64,000 bases of DNA, taken from NCBI RefSeq assembly GCF_042646205.1, contig NZ_JBHRTF010000004.1, positions 124,001-188,000 of the forward strand. The letters are read 5' to 3'. The position numbers and the translations under genes were made by a program. The notes under the pieces are model-generated. The model saw only the letters and a program-made list of their open reading frames with translations, searched no databases and had not been told where the DNA came from. The stretch's first letter is position 1, and every line of letters begins with the position of its first letter. Source of the stretch: Cellvibrio fontiphilus_A. Lineage in GTDB: Bacteria; Pseudomonadota; Gammaproteobacteria; Pseudomonadales; Cellvibrionaceae. This document shows, in pieces, positions 9,541 through 17,189 of this stretch.

Positions 9541-10380
9541 ATGAAGCAGTACCTTGATTTGATGCGTGATGTAGTTGAAAACGGCATTTCGCGCGGCGAC
9601 AGAACTGGCACTGGAACCCGTTCAGTTTTCGGTCGGCAATTGCGTTTTGATCTTAGTGAAGGGTTTCCTTTGGTAACAACTAAAGTTGTTCATCTTAAAA
9701 GTGTAATAGTTGAACTTTTATGGTTTTTACAAGGTCGCACAGATGTTACCTGGCTTAAGGAGCGGGGTTGCAATATCTGGAACGAGTGGGCAACTGAGGC
9801 GGGCGACTTGGGGCCTGTGTATGGTAAGCAGTGGCGCAGCTGGCATTGCCCTGATGGCACTACCATTGATCAAATTTCGCAGGTCGTAGCGCAGATCAAA
9901 AAGAATCCTTATTCGCGCCGTTTAATCGTCAGCGCCTGGAATCCTGCTGACTTGCCGGATGAGACCCTGAGTCCCCAGCAAAACGTTGAGCAGGGGCGCA
10001 TGGCTCTGGCTGCTTGCCACACCCTGTTTCAGTTTTATGTTGCTGAAGGTAAGTTGTCGTGTCAGTTGTATCAGCGTAGTGCTGATTTGTTCCTGGGGGT
10101 ACCGTTTAATATTGCCAGTTATGCATTGTTAACACACATGATTGCCCAGCAGTGTGATTTGGATGTTGGAGATTTTGTGCATACCTTCGGTGACTGCCAT
10201 CTCTACAATAATCATATAACTGACGACATAGTTTACGAACAATTAACACGCGAACCCAAAAACTTACCTACACTAAAGATCGTCCGGCGACCCGACTCAA
10301 TTTTCGGTTATGAATTAAGTGATTTTGTATTTGAAGGTTACGATCCGCATCCCCGCATAGTCGCGCCTATTGCTGTTTAA
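9541..10380 (+). CDS. thyA: Thymidylate synthase ThyA
   Basis: Converts dUMP to dTMP with 5,10-methylene-tetrahydrofolate, giving dihydrofolate, which the next gene (folA) recycles. From the ATG at 9541 (MKQYLDLMRDVVENG) there are 279 residues. Conserved blocks include DRTGTGTRSVFG, RRLIVSAWNPADL, the active-site Cys in LAACHTLFQFYV, QRSADLFLGVPFNIASYA and GDCHLYNNH. An earlier in-frame start at 9478 would overlap lgt and is not expected. Confidence 0.96.
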   Translation: MKQYLDLMRDVVENGISRGDRTGTGTRSVFGRQLRFDLSEGFPLVTTKVVHLKSVIVELLWFLQGRTDVTWLKERGCNIWNEWATEAGDLGPVYGKQWRSWHCPDGTTIDQISQVVAQIKKNPYSRRLIVSAWNPADLPDETLSPQQNVEQGRMALAACHTLFQFYVAEGKLSCQLYQRSADLFLGVPFNIASYALLTHMIAQQCDLDVGDFVHTFGDCHLYNNHITDDIVYEQLTREPKNLPTLKIVRRPDSIFGYELSDFVFEGYDPHPRIVAPIAV

Positions 10381-10437
10381 CTGGGCTGTTGTAGGTTGTT
10401 GCAAGTAAAAACTTTTAATAAATAGCGAAGGCTCCGC

Positions 10438-10941
10438 ATGAAATTAGCCATCATTGTGGCAGCAGCAAAAAATGGTGTTATTGGCGTGGGCAACGAGCTC
10501 CCCTGGCATCTCCCGCAGGATCTGAAATATTTTAAATCAGTGACTATGGGCAAGCCTGTGATCATGGGAAGAAAAACTTATGAATCAATTGGTCGTCTTT
10601 TGCCTGGGCGCGTGAATATTGTTGTGACGCGTAACAAATCATGGTCTGCACCTGCGGGTTTGTTGGTTGTGCATAGTCTTCAGGATGCAATTGATTCTGC
10701 TGCCAAGCTGGCGGGGCCTGAGTTGGATGAGATAATGGTGATTGGCGGTGCAGAGTTGTATCGTGAAGCGCTTCCTGTTGCAGACAAGGTCTACCTTACG
10801 GAAGTCGCTATTGAGCCAGATGGTGACGCTTTTTTTTCATTGCCTGATGTGCGGAATTGGGTGCTTGAGTCGTCTACAGCAGGTGAAGAATTGGCTCCGA
10901 TCTCGCACAGATTTTTGGTTTATCGGCGTCAGGCTGCCTGA
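10438..10941 (+). CDS. folA: Dihydrofolate reductase FolA
   Basis: 167 residues. Reduces dihydrofolate with NADPH, the step that complements ThyA. Conserved blocks: AAAKNGVIGVGNELPWHLPQDLKYFK (Met20-loop region with the active-site acidic residue after WHLPQ), GKPVIMGRKTYESIGR, LPGRVNIVVTRN and IGGAELYREALP. It is probably the last gene of the rppH-to-folA cluster, as a 260-bp gap and a separate operon follow. Confidence 0.95.
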   Translation: MKLAIIVAAAKNGVIGVGNELPWHLPQDLKYFKSVTMGKPVIMGRKTYESIGRLLPGRVNIVVTRNKSWSAPAGLLVVHSLQDAIDSAAKLAGPELDEIMVIGGAELYREALPVADKVYLTEVAIEPDGDAFFSLPDVRNWVLESSTAGEELAPISHRFLVYRRQAA

Positions 10942-10988
10942 TTAAATTGGCGTCAAGAATTTTTGGTAGGCAAATTTTTTCTATTTTC

Positions 10989-11031
10989 TGTGTTACCGGT
11001 ATGCGCGCTGTTATTGGCAATGTGTTACCGG
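10989..11031. repeat. 11-bp direct repeat upstream of the TonB operon
   Basis: TGTGTTACCGG occurs at 10989-10999 and again at 11021-11031, 32 bp apart, close to three helical turns. It sits in the 264-bp gap between folA and the DUF3450 gene. This spacing suits a regulator binding one DNA face, but no regulator can be named. The same gap holds a stem-loop at 11152-11171 (TGCGGCA / TGCCGCA). Confidence 0.4.
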
Positions 11032-11205
11032 GTTGATACCGAAGTACACACGTGAAGAGCATAAGGATAAATCATTGGAAGTAGGCTATGTCGCTTATTA
11101 CAATGCCGGCGTTCTTAGCCGCCTCTAAAGAGGCAACGTGGATAACGCGTCTGCGGCAGCTTGTTGCCGCAAACTCACTTGATTGAACACCCAGTTGGGG
11201 GGATT

Positions 11206-11988
11206 ATGAAAAAGCAGCGATTGAAAGCGGTGGCAATAACCACAATGCTTTCTGCCGGCGCGCTAATGGGTAGCGTGGCAATGGCAGATCAAACACTGGA
11301 TGCAGTGCTTAAAGCGGGGCAGGCCAAAACTACTTTGGCGCAAGATTCCCAAAAGCGCATCGACAGATTGGCTCAGGAAACTGACGATCTGACACAAGAG
11401 TTCAAACAACAAAATAAGTTGATTGATGATCTTCGTGTATTTAATGCCCAGATGGAAAAGCAAGTTGCTAAACAGCTGGTTGTTGTTCAAGAACTCGAGC
11501 AGTCAATCGAGAAAGTGACTGTAATTGAGCGTCAAATTCAGCCGCTTGTCTTCCGCATGCTGGATAGTCTCGAGCAGTTTGTGAACTTGGACAAGCCATT
11601 CCAAGTAGAAGAGCGCAAAGAGCGAATTTCTATGCTTCGCGCCAACCAAGACCGTGCTGACATTTCTGTGTCTGAAAAATTCCGTCAGGTCTTAGAGGCA
11701 TACAAAATCGAATCTGCTTACGGTAGCACCATTGAAGCATACAAAGGTACTTTGCCCATTGATGGTCAGGATCGTGAAGTAAATATTCTTCGTGTTGGCC
11801 GTATTTCTTTGATGTACCAGACAACTGATGCAAAGCAGTGTGGTACATGGGATGCATCTCAAGGTCAGTGGGTATCACTTGATAGCTCATACAACTCCTC
11901 CATTCTTAAAGGGCTTCGCATTGCTCGCAATCAGGCATCTAAAGATATTATGACTATGACTGTTCAGTCACCGGAGGCAGCACAATGA
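11206..11988 (+). CDS. DUF3450 periplasmic coiled-coil protein of the TonB operon
   Basis: The start at 11206 follows a strong ribosome site (GGGGGGAT), giving 260 residues. A signal peptide (MKKQRLKAVAITTMLSAGALMGSVAMA, cleavage probably after AMA) is followed by a long Gln/Glu-rich coiled coil (about 28-115) and a compact C-terminal domain containing YKIESAYGSTIEAYKG and RVGRISLMYQT. This matches DUF3450. Its stop overlaps the next start (ATGA), so the two are translationally coupled. In marine gammaproteobacteria this gene precedes TtpC-type TonB systems; a periplasmic helper role in TonB energy transfer is inference. Confidence 0.85.
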   Translation: MKKQRLKAVAITTMLSAGALMGSVAMADQTLDAVLKAGQAKTTLAQDSQKRIDRLAQETDDLTQEFKQQNKLIDDLRVFNAQMEKQVAKQLVVVQELEQSIEKVTVIERQIQPLVFRMLDSLEQFVNLDKPFQVEERKERISMLRANQDRADISVSEKFRQVLEAYKIESAYGSTIEAYKGTLPIDGQDREVNILRVGRISLMYQTTDAKQCGTWDASQGQWVSLDSSYNSSILKGLRIARNQASKDIMTMTVQSPEAAQ

Positions 11989-13352
11989 AAATGAAGTTAG
12001 TAAAAAGCTGTCTGATGCTCGCTGTTGCTGGCTTGTTGGGCAGCAGTTTTGCAGTTGCGCAAGAGAAAGCGCAAACCCTTGATCAATTGTTAGAGATGGT
12101 CAAAAAATCACAGATTAGCGAGTCTGCGGAGCACAAACAACGTGAAGCTGAGTTTGCCCGTGACAAAGCAAATCAGGCTAATTTGTTGGCTCAGGCAAAA
12201 GCGACGCGCCAAGCTGAAGAGGCTCGTTCTGCAGCCCTTGAAAAGAAGTATCAAGAACAAGACCTTTTGGTTGCAGCTAAGAAAACCCAGCTGAATGAGC
12301 GTTTGGGTTCCATGAAAGAACTGTTCGGTCACCTTACCTCTACAGCTGGTGATCTGCGTGCAACTCTTGAGACATCTATTGTAAGTGCTCAATACCCAAA
12401 TCGCGGCGAATTCCTTGATACATTGATCGAGAAAATGAACAGCAACACCCAGTTGCCTGACATTGAAGAAATTGAGCGTCTGTGGTTTGAAGTTCAGCGT
12501 GAAATGGTTGAGACCGGTCGCGTAGTTAAGTTTAACACTACAGTCATTAAACCCAGTGGTGAGCAGGCTCAACAAGAGGTTGTGCGTGTTGGTGTTTATA
12601 ACTTGGTATCAAATGGCATGTACCTGACATTTGATGGTTCCAAAATCCAAGAGCTGCCACGTCAGCCTGCTGATCATCTCGCCGGTGCTGCTGCACTGCA
12701 ACAGTCAACATCTGGGATAGTTGATTTTGGTGTGGATCCAACGGGCCCTGCTGGTGGTCAGCTGTTGACTGCATTGATTGATACACCGACCTTCCTGGAG
12801 CGTGTAGATCAAGGCGGTACTGTAGGTTATGTAATTGTTGCGGTAGGTTTTATAGGCGTATTCCTTGGTTTGTGGCGTATGTTGGTACTGTTTGTCATGA
12901 CCGGCAAGGTAAAAGCACAACTCAAGTCGGACAAGCCTAATATGAACAACCCATTGGGTCGTGTTTTGAAGGTTGCCGAAGAAAACAAAAATGTTGATAC
13001 AGAGACCCTTGAGCTGAAACTTGAAGAGGCTGTTCTCAAGGAGCGTCCATCAATCGAAAGTGGTCTGGCTGTACTGAAAATTATCGCTGCTGTTGCTCCT
13101 TTGTTGGGTCTCTTGGGTACTGTTACCGGTATGATCGAAACTTTCCAAGCGATTACTATCTTCGGCGCTGGTGATCCCAAAAACATGGCGGGTGGTATTT
13201 CTGCTGCGTTGGTTACCACTGTTCAAGGTCTTGTTGTTGCTATCCCGGTTGTATTGATGCACACCTTTGTAAATGGTCGCGCCAAAGGCGTTATCCAAAT
13301 CTTGGATGAGCAGACCACCGGTATCATTGCTGAAAACTCTGAACGCAAGTAG
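11985..13352 (+). CDS. ttpC: TtpC-like MotA/TolQ/ExbB proton-channel protein
   Basis: 455 residues: a signal peptide (cleavage near SFAVAQ), a coiled-coil periplasmic region (about 25-110), a beta-rich middle (about 150-230), then an ExbB/TolQ channel domain with three membrane segments (about 278-300, 363-385, 404-430). Channel signatures include VAPLLGLLGTVTGMIETFQAI and MAGGISAALVTTVQGLVVAIPVV. In Vibrio the fourth component of TonB2 systems, TtpC, has this architecture and is needed for ferric siderophore uptake. It lies directly before a conventional ExbB, so the operon has two channel-family proteins. Confidence 0.85.
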   Translation: MKMKLVKSCLMLAVAGLLGSSFAVAQEKAQTLDQLLEMVKKSQISESAEHKQREAEFARDKANQANLLAQAKATRQAEEARSAALEKKYQEQDLLVAAKKTQLNERLGSMKELFGHLTSTAGDLRATLETSIVSAQYPNRGEFLDTLIEKMNSNTQLPDIEEIERLWFEVQREMVETGRVVKFNTTVIKPSGEQAQQEVVRVGVYNLVSNGMYLTFDGSKIQELPRQPADHLAGAAALQQSTSGIVDFGVDPTGPAGGQLLTALIDTPTFLERVDQGGTVGYVIVAVGFIGVFLGLWRMLVLFVMTGKVKAQLKSDKPNMNNPLGRVLKVAEENKNVDTETLELKLEEAVLKERPSIESGLAVLKIIAAVAPLLGLLGTVTGMIETFQAITIFGAGDPKNMAGGISAALVTTVQGLVVAIPVVLMHTFVNGRAKGVIQILDEQTTGIIAENSERK

Positions 13353-13363
13353 GGGATAAAAAG

Positions 13364-13891
13364 ATGCAGGCTTTAACGGACGCTTTTGCAGCCATTGGAG
13401 CCTTTATGGATCAGGGCGGGCCATTGATGTATTACATCGCCGCCCTTACCTTTTTAATGTGGACTCTCGTGTTTGAACGAGTAGTCTACTTTAAAGGTGG
13501 TCTAAAAGGTGAAGTCCAACAGGCTTTGAATAGCTGGGAGCAGCGTAAAGAGCGCAAATCGTGGAACGCGCATCAAATTCGTGCGGCGATGGTTTCGCGT
13601 ATGTCAGCGAAGATCAATAAGAATCTGGACATGATTACCACGTTAATTGCGCTTTGCCCACTTATGGGGCTCTTAGGCACTGTGACTGGTATGATTGAAG
13701 TGTTTAGTGTTCTTTCTCTGACTGGTGGTGGTGATGCTAAATCAATGGCGGGTGGCGTTTCTAAGGCTACCATCCCTACCATGGCGGGCATGGTTGCTGC
13801 GTTATCCGGTCTATTTGTTAACACGTACCTCACTCGAATTGCTGAGCGTGAAGATCGCTTATTTGCTGACCATTTGACTATGGATCACTGA
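13364..13891 (+). CDS. exbB: ExbB-like biopolymer transport protein
   Basis: 175 residues with three membrane segments and the TolQ/ExbB signatures LIALCPLMGLLGTVTGMIEVF and MAGGVSKATIPTMAGMVAAL. It is shorter than E. coli ExbB (244), lacking the N-terminal extension, as is usual for TonB2-type ExbB. It lies 11 nt after ttpC and 38 nt before exbD. It should form the pentameric proton channel with ExbD. Confidence 0.9.
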   Translation: MQALTDAFAAIGAFMDQGGPLMYYIAALTFLMWTLVFERVVYFKGGLKGEVQQALNSWEQRKERKSWNAHQIRAAMVSRMSAKINKNLDMITTLIALCPLMGLLGTVTGMIEVFSVLSLTGGGDAKSMAGGVSKATIPTMAGMVAALSGLFVNTYLTRIAEREDRLFADHLTMDH

Positions 13892-13929
13892 GTGAACGGC
13901 AGTATTAACCTGTAATTAAGAGATGTCTC

Positions 13930-14334
13930 ATGAGCAGGAACAACGCAAAACCAGATGAAGAACCCCAGGCTATCGACCTCACGCCGATGCTTGATGTTGT
14001 CTTCATTATGCTAATTTTCTTTATCGTTACTGCAACGTTTATCAAAGAGGCTGGGAAAGAGGTCGTTAGACCGGACGCAGTTACTGGCGATTCCAAGCCT
14101 AATGCAAGCATTCTTATTGCTATCGGAGATGACAATGAGATTTGGGTTGATAAGAAGCAGGTCGATCCTAGGGGACTTGTTAAGGTGATTGAACGTATGC
14201 GTGCCGATAATCCTAACGGTTCAGTTTCAATTCAGGCGGATACCAAAGCTCGCATTGAATTTGTATTGGAGGTCGCTAACGCCGCTCGTGAGGCTGGTGT
14301 TACTGATGTTTCTGTCTCCACTGAAGAGAAATAG
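13930..14334 (+). CDS. exbD: ExbD/TolR biopolymer transport protein
   Basis: 134 residues. One N-terminal membrane helix (about 22-42) carries the conserved Asp of the family in IDLTPMLDVVFIMLIFFIVTATF. A periplasmic ExbD/TolR domain follows (EIWVDKKQVD..., VSIQADTKARIEFVLEVANAAREAGV). It forms the proton-motive-force motor with ExbB. The next gene begins 6 nt later. Confidence 0.92.
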   Translation: MSRNNAKPDEEPQAIDLTPMLDVVFIMLIFFIVTATFIKEAGKEVVRPDAVTGDSKPNASILIAIGDDNEIWVDKKQVDPRGLVKVIERMRADNPNGSVSIQADTKARIEFVLEVANAAREAGVTDVSVSTEEK

Positions 14335-14340
14335 GTAGCT

Positions 14341-14967
14341 ATGAACTTCGCAAAAATAGGTATAGCAGGGCTTCTGGGGGTTGTAACAACCCTGTTGCTT
14401 TTATTTTTAATGTATCAGTTGGTTAATAATGATTTGGGTGATGTCTCACAGAAAAAAACTGTGAAAATTCCTGATATCAATATGCCTGATACAAAAATCG
14501 AAACTCGCTTTGAAGATGCCAAACCAGAAAAACCTGAGGCACCTGAAACTCCTCCAGATCTTCCGGAGCCTGAATTTGAGGCGCCCAATGTTTCAGGCGA
14601 GGCGCTGAACATGACGGCTCCAATTGCTAAAGCGGGTATAGATGTGGGAAGTGGTTCGTTAGCTTTTAGTGAGGGTGAGTATCTTCCTATAGTTAAAGTT
14701 CCGCCAGAATATCCGAGTACTGCTTTGTCGCGTGGCATTGAGGGTTTCTGTACAGTTGTCTATACGGTAACAGAGACAGGCACAACCAGAGATCCCGTTC
14801 CAATTGAGAGCGAATGTATTACAAAAGACGGCAAACCAACTTCTGTATTTAATCGTGCTTCTGTGAGAGCTGCACTTAAGTTTAAATACAAACCAAAAGT
14901 CGTAGATGGGAAGCCAGTTGAAGTTCCTGGTGTAAAGAATCGCTTCACATACACCATGCAGAAATAA
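14341..14967 (+). CDS. tonB: TonB energy transducer
   Basis: 208 residues. An N-terminal signal-anchor helix (about 5-28), then a Pro/Glu/Lys-rich spacer (EDAKPEKPEAPETPPDLPEPEFEAP split over about 55-80) and a C-terminal TonB domain (YPSTALSRGIEGFCTVVYTVTETG..., ASVRAALKFKYKPKVVDGKPVEVPGVKNRFTYTM). It contacts TonB boxes of outer-membrane receptors and passes on energy from ExbB/ExbD. Short TonB of this sort is typical of TonB2-like systems. Confidence 0.92.
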   Translation: MNFAKIGIAGLLGVVTTLLLLFLMYQLVNNDLGDVSQKKTVKIPDINMPDTKIETRFEDAKPEKPEAPETPPDLPEPEFEAPNVSGEALNMTAPIAKAGIDVGSGSLAFSEGEYLPIVKVPPEYPSTALSRGIEGFCTVVYTVTETGTTRDPVPIESECITKDGKPTSVFNRASVRAALKFKYKPKVVDGKPVEVPGVKNRFTYTMQK

Positions 14968-14980
14968 AGGGGTAAAAGAA

Positions 14981-16357
14981 ATGAGACAAGTGCTACCTTC
15001 TGTTTCTGTTGCTCTTGGTAAAACTTTGTTAGCAACAGCCATTGCTCTGGCACCGGTTGTTGTTAATAACGCTGCCAACACTTTTGCTCCGGGTGTTTTT
15101 GAGATTGGTGTTGCTAATGCGCAAGTCAAGGCAAAAAATAAATATGCCTCAGCGCAGCAGCGTAAGTTTCCCAATGTAACTGAGTCTTTCGGTAAAAAGA
15201 TTACTGAAGCTGCCAATTATCTGCAGCCTCAGGATGAGTCGGTTAAGCCTGATCCGCGCAAAGCTATGCAATTGCTAAATGAAATGGCTGCTAACTCAGC
15301 TAAAGCTAATGCTTACGAGTTGGTGCTTTTGCATCAGTACACCGGTTATGCCCATCTTGGTGCTGAGAATTATGCTAAGGCAATCGAAAGCTTTAACAAA
15401 ATGCTTGCCCAGACGCCGAACATGCCGTTGGCTACAGAGGCATCAACTATTCGTATAGTTGGCCAGCTGTACTCGCAACTGGACAATCCAAAAAAAGCAT
15501 TGGAAACATTGCTCAAATGGACAGATTATGCAGAATCTTTGAAGCCTGAAGATTCATACATGTTTGCTACGCTTTATTATCAGCTAGAAGATAATAACAA
15601 TGCGCTGCTAAATATTAATGAAGCGGTCAAGGCTCAAGAGTCTGCAGGCAAAGTTCCAGCTGAGTCTTGGTACATCCTGCAGCGTGGCTTGTATTTTGAT
15701 AAAGAAGATTACAAGAGCGGTTTGGTTGTTCTTGAAAAGCTTATCAAGCATTATCCCAAGTCTCAGTATTGGAAGCAGTTGTCGCAGGTTTATCGCATGA
15801 TGGATCGTACTCAAGATGCGCTGCATGCACTTGAGACTTGTTATCTGATGGGTGGTGTGACTACAGAAAAAGACCTGGTCAACTTAGCTTATTCATTCCT
15901 CGAAGCGGAAGTGCCCTACAAGGCAACCAAAGTTTTGAAGAAGGGTATCTACACAGACAAGGCTATTGAACCCACTGCAAAGAACTTGAAACTGTTGGCT
16001 GACGCATATCGTCTTTCTCAGGATGCTAAAAATTCTTTAATTGAGTATGAAAAGGCTGCTCAAAAGTCCACTGATGGTGAGCTGATCATTGGTCTGGCAC
16101 AAGCATACCTTGCTAACGATAAATTCAAAGAAGCATCTAAATGGGGTCGCGATGCGTTGAGAAAAGGCGGTATTAAGCGTGTTGATCACGCAAACATAAC
16201 CGTTGCTCAAGCTGAGTTTGAATTGAAGAATTTTGATGAGGCTGTCAAATTTTTCAAGGAGGCCGCTAAAGATGCAAGAAGCTCCAAAGTCGCCAATCAA
16301 TGGATAACTTATTCTGAGCGTGAAAAAGCGAGATTAAGTGCTTTAGCACAGCAGTAA
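14981..16357 (+). CDS. TPR-repeat protein at the end of the TonB operon
   Basis: 458 residues. An N-terminal hydrophobic segment (about 10-30, followed by ANAQVKA) suggests secretion to the periplasm. The rest is helical TPR repeats, e.g. YTGYAHLGAENYAKAIESFNKML, VLEKLIKHYPKSQYWKQLSQVYRMM and AQAYLANDKFKEASKWGRDAL. It follows tonB by 13 nt and closes the operon before the terminator at 16382. A TPR protein accompanies TonB2-type clusters in other gammaproteobacteria; its exact function is not established to my knowledge. Confidence 0.85.
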   Translation: MRQVLPSVSVALGKTLLATAIALAPVVVNNAANTFAPGVFEIGVANAQVKAKNKYASAQQRKFPNVTESFGKKITEAANYLQPQDESVKPDPRKAMQLLNEMAANSAKANAYELVLLHQYTGYAHLGAENYAKAIESFNKMLAQTPNMPLATEASTIRIVGQLYSQLDNPKKALETLLKWTDYAESLKPEDSYMFATLYYQLEDNNNALLNINEAVKAQESAGKVPAESWYILQRGLYFDKEDYKSGLVVLEKLIKHYPKSQYWKQLSQVYRMMDRTQDALHALETCYLMGGVTTEKDLVNLAYSFLEAEVPYKATKVLKKGIYTDKAIEPTAKNLKLLADAYRLSQDAKNSLIEYEKAAQKSTDGELIIGLAQAYLANDKFKEASKWGRDALRKGGIKRVDHANITVAQAEFELKNFDEAVKFFKEAAKDARSSKVANQWITYSEREKARLSALAQQ

Positions 16358-16381
16358 TTGAGAGTTGGATCATTGGTCACG

Positions 16382-16407
16382 AAAAAGCCAGCGTATGCTG
16401 GCTTTTT
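16382..16407 (+). terminator. Terminator of the TonB operon
   Basis: The stem AAAAAGCCAGC / GCTGGCTTTTT with loop GTAT lies 24 nt after the TPR stop codon. The transposon target duplication begins two bases after it, so the insertion left this operon intact. Confidence 0.9.
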
Positions 16408-16409
16408 CG

Positions 16410-16437
16410 TTTTCAAACGCTATTAGGTAGCTGTTGC
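16410..16437. repeat. Left transposon end: target duplication plus terminal inverted repeat
   Basis: TTTTCAAA (16410-16417) is one copy of the 8-bp target duplication. CGCTATTAGGTAGCTGTTGC (16418-16437) is the left 20-bp terminal inverted repeat, identical to the reverse complement of 23255-23274. Beyond base 20 the two ends diverge. Confidence 0.9.
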
Positions 16438-16439
16438 AC

Positions 16440-16952
16440 ATGAATATTCTGGGGGAACATATATCATGCTCCCCCATGAACGCTAAAATACCCTCATCTT
16501 TAAAATGGCTAATGGTTACTTACCAAAAGCACATGCAACAGCTAAATCAGCTCGATGGGCAGCTAAACGAGATATATCGCCAGAGAAAGTTACTACTTGA
16601 TAAAATTGAGCCATTGAAAAAGGTTATAGGTCTTCATGAGGTGCCTATAACCGCCAGTGACATCCCTTCTCTAAGAAAGAAAACAAAGCAATCTGGATTG
16701 GCTTATGGGGAGGTAACCAAATTGATATATAAATATCTTGGCTCTCTTCCTGAAGGTCAGGATGCCTCTGTTTCAGAAATTTTCTACTACTGCATGGGTG
16801 AGTTTATTATTTCAGCAGCTAATGATGCATCCGATCAACTTCTATTAAAATCAGTGCGAAAACAATTAAAAAATATGGCGTATAAAGGCAATATTGCCAT
16901 AACCTTTTCAGGGAATACTTACAAAGATTCTCGTTATAAAAGGTTAAATTGA
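16440..16952 (+). CDS. Transposon passenger protein, coiled coil plus possible winged helix, unknown function
   Basis: I do not recognise this family. From the ATG at 16440 it has 170 residues; an in-frame ATG at 16476 (MNAKIPSSLKWLMVTYQ) gives 158. Neither has a clear Shine-Dalgarno, and a hairpin (16451-16475) lies between them. The N-terminal part is a predicted coiled coil (HMQQLNQLDGQLNEIYRQRKLLLDKIEPLKKVIG). The C-terminal part (GLAYGEVTKLIYKYLGSLPEGQDASVSEI... LLKSVRKQLKNMAYKGNIAITFSGN) looks like a small winged-helix fold. It starts within 25 bp of the left end and converges on the candidate ncRNA. A regulatory or defence role is only a guess. Confidence 0.6.
   Translation: MNILGEHISCSPMNAKIPSSLKWLMVTYQKHMQQLNQLDGQLNEIYRQRKLLLDKIEPLKKVIGLHEVPITASDIPSLRKKTKQSGLAYGEVTKLIYKYLGSLPEGQDASVSEIFYYCMGEFIISAANDASDQLLLKSVRKQLKNMAYKGNIAITFSGNTYKDSRYKRLN
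16451..16475 (+). other. Hairpin just inside the left transposon end
   Basis: GGGGGAACAT and ATGCTCCCCC pair over 10 positions with one A-C mismatch, around the loop ATATC. The 3' arm abuts the ATG at 16476, so folding could mask that start. A different hairpin (AGGTAGCT / AGCTACCT, 23243-23267) overlaps the right end. Confidence 0.5.
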
Positions 16953-16959
16953 GATGCTA

Positions 16960-17168
16960 TGACAGTTTGCCTGGTCGGCGATCCAGTTATATAGGTGTTG
17001 AATCCGGCTCGATTCTGATTTTATATATAAGTGAGCAGGCGCACCTTAGTGTGTCGTGTATTTTTCGTACACGTCCATCCATTCAGTCTTTCAAATATTG
17101 CATTACCTGAAAAAGCCAAACAGAGTAATATGCGGAACGCCCACCCACTTACTCAAATCGTAACACCG
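16960..17168 (-). ncRNA. Candidate DRT3 non-coding RNA downstream of drt3b
   Basis: The 237-bp gap after drt3b has no reading frame but shows structure on the minus strand. A perfect -10 hexamer TATAAT (17179-17174) starts 11 nt past the drt3b stop. The predicted transcript has GCGG...GAGTAA...CCGC...TTACTC, an interleaved pairing order like a pseudoknot. It then has a 6-bp stem-loop (CGTGTA / TACACG, 17073-17055) followed directly by ACACAC (17054-17049). DRT3 systems are reported to use a structured ncRNA, and from memory its ACACAC stretch templates repeat synthesis. Both ends are estimates, and no -35 was found. Confidence 0.45.
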
Positions 17169-17189
17169 CAAAAATTATAGTTCAACTCC

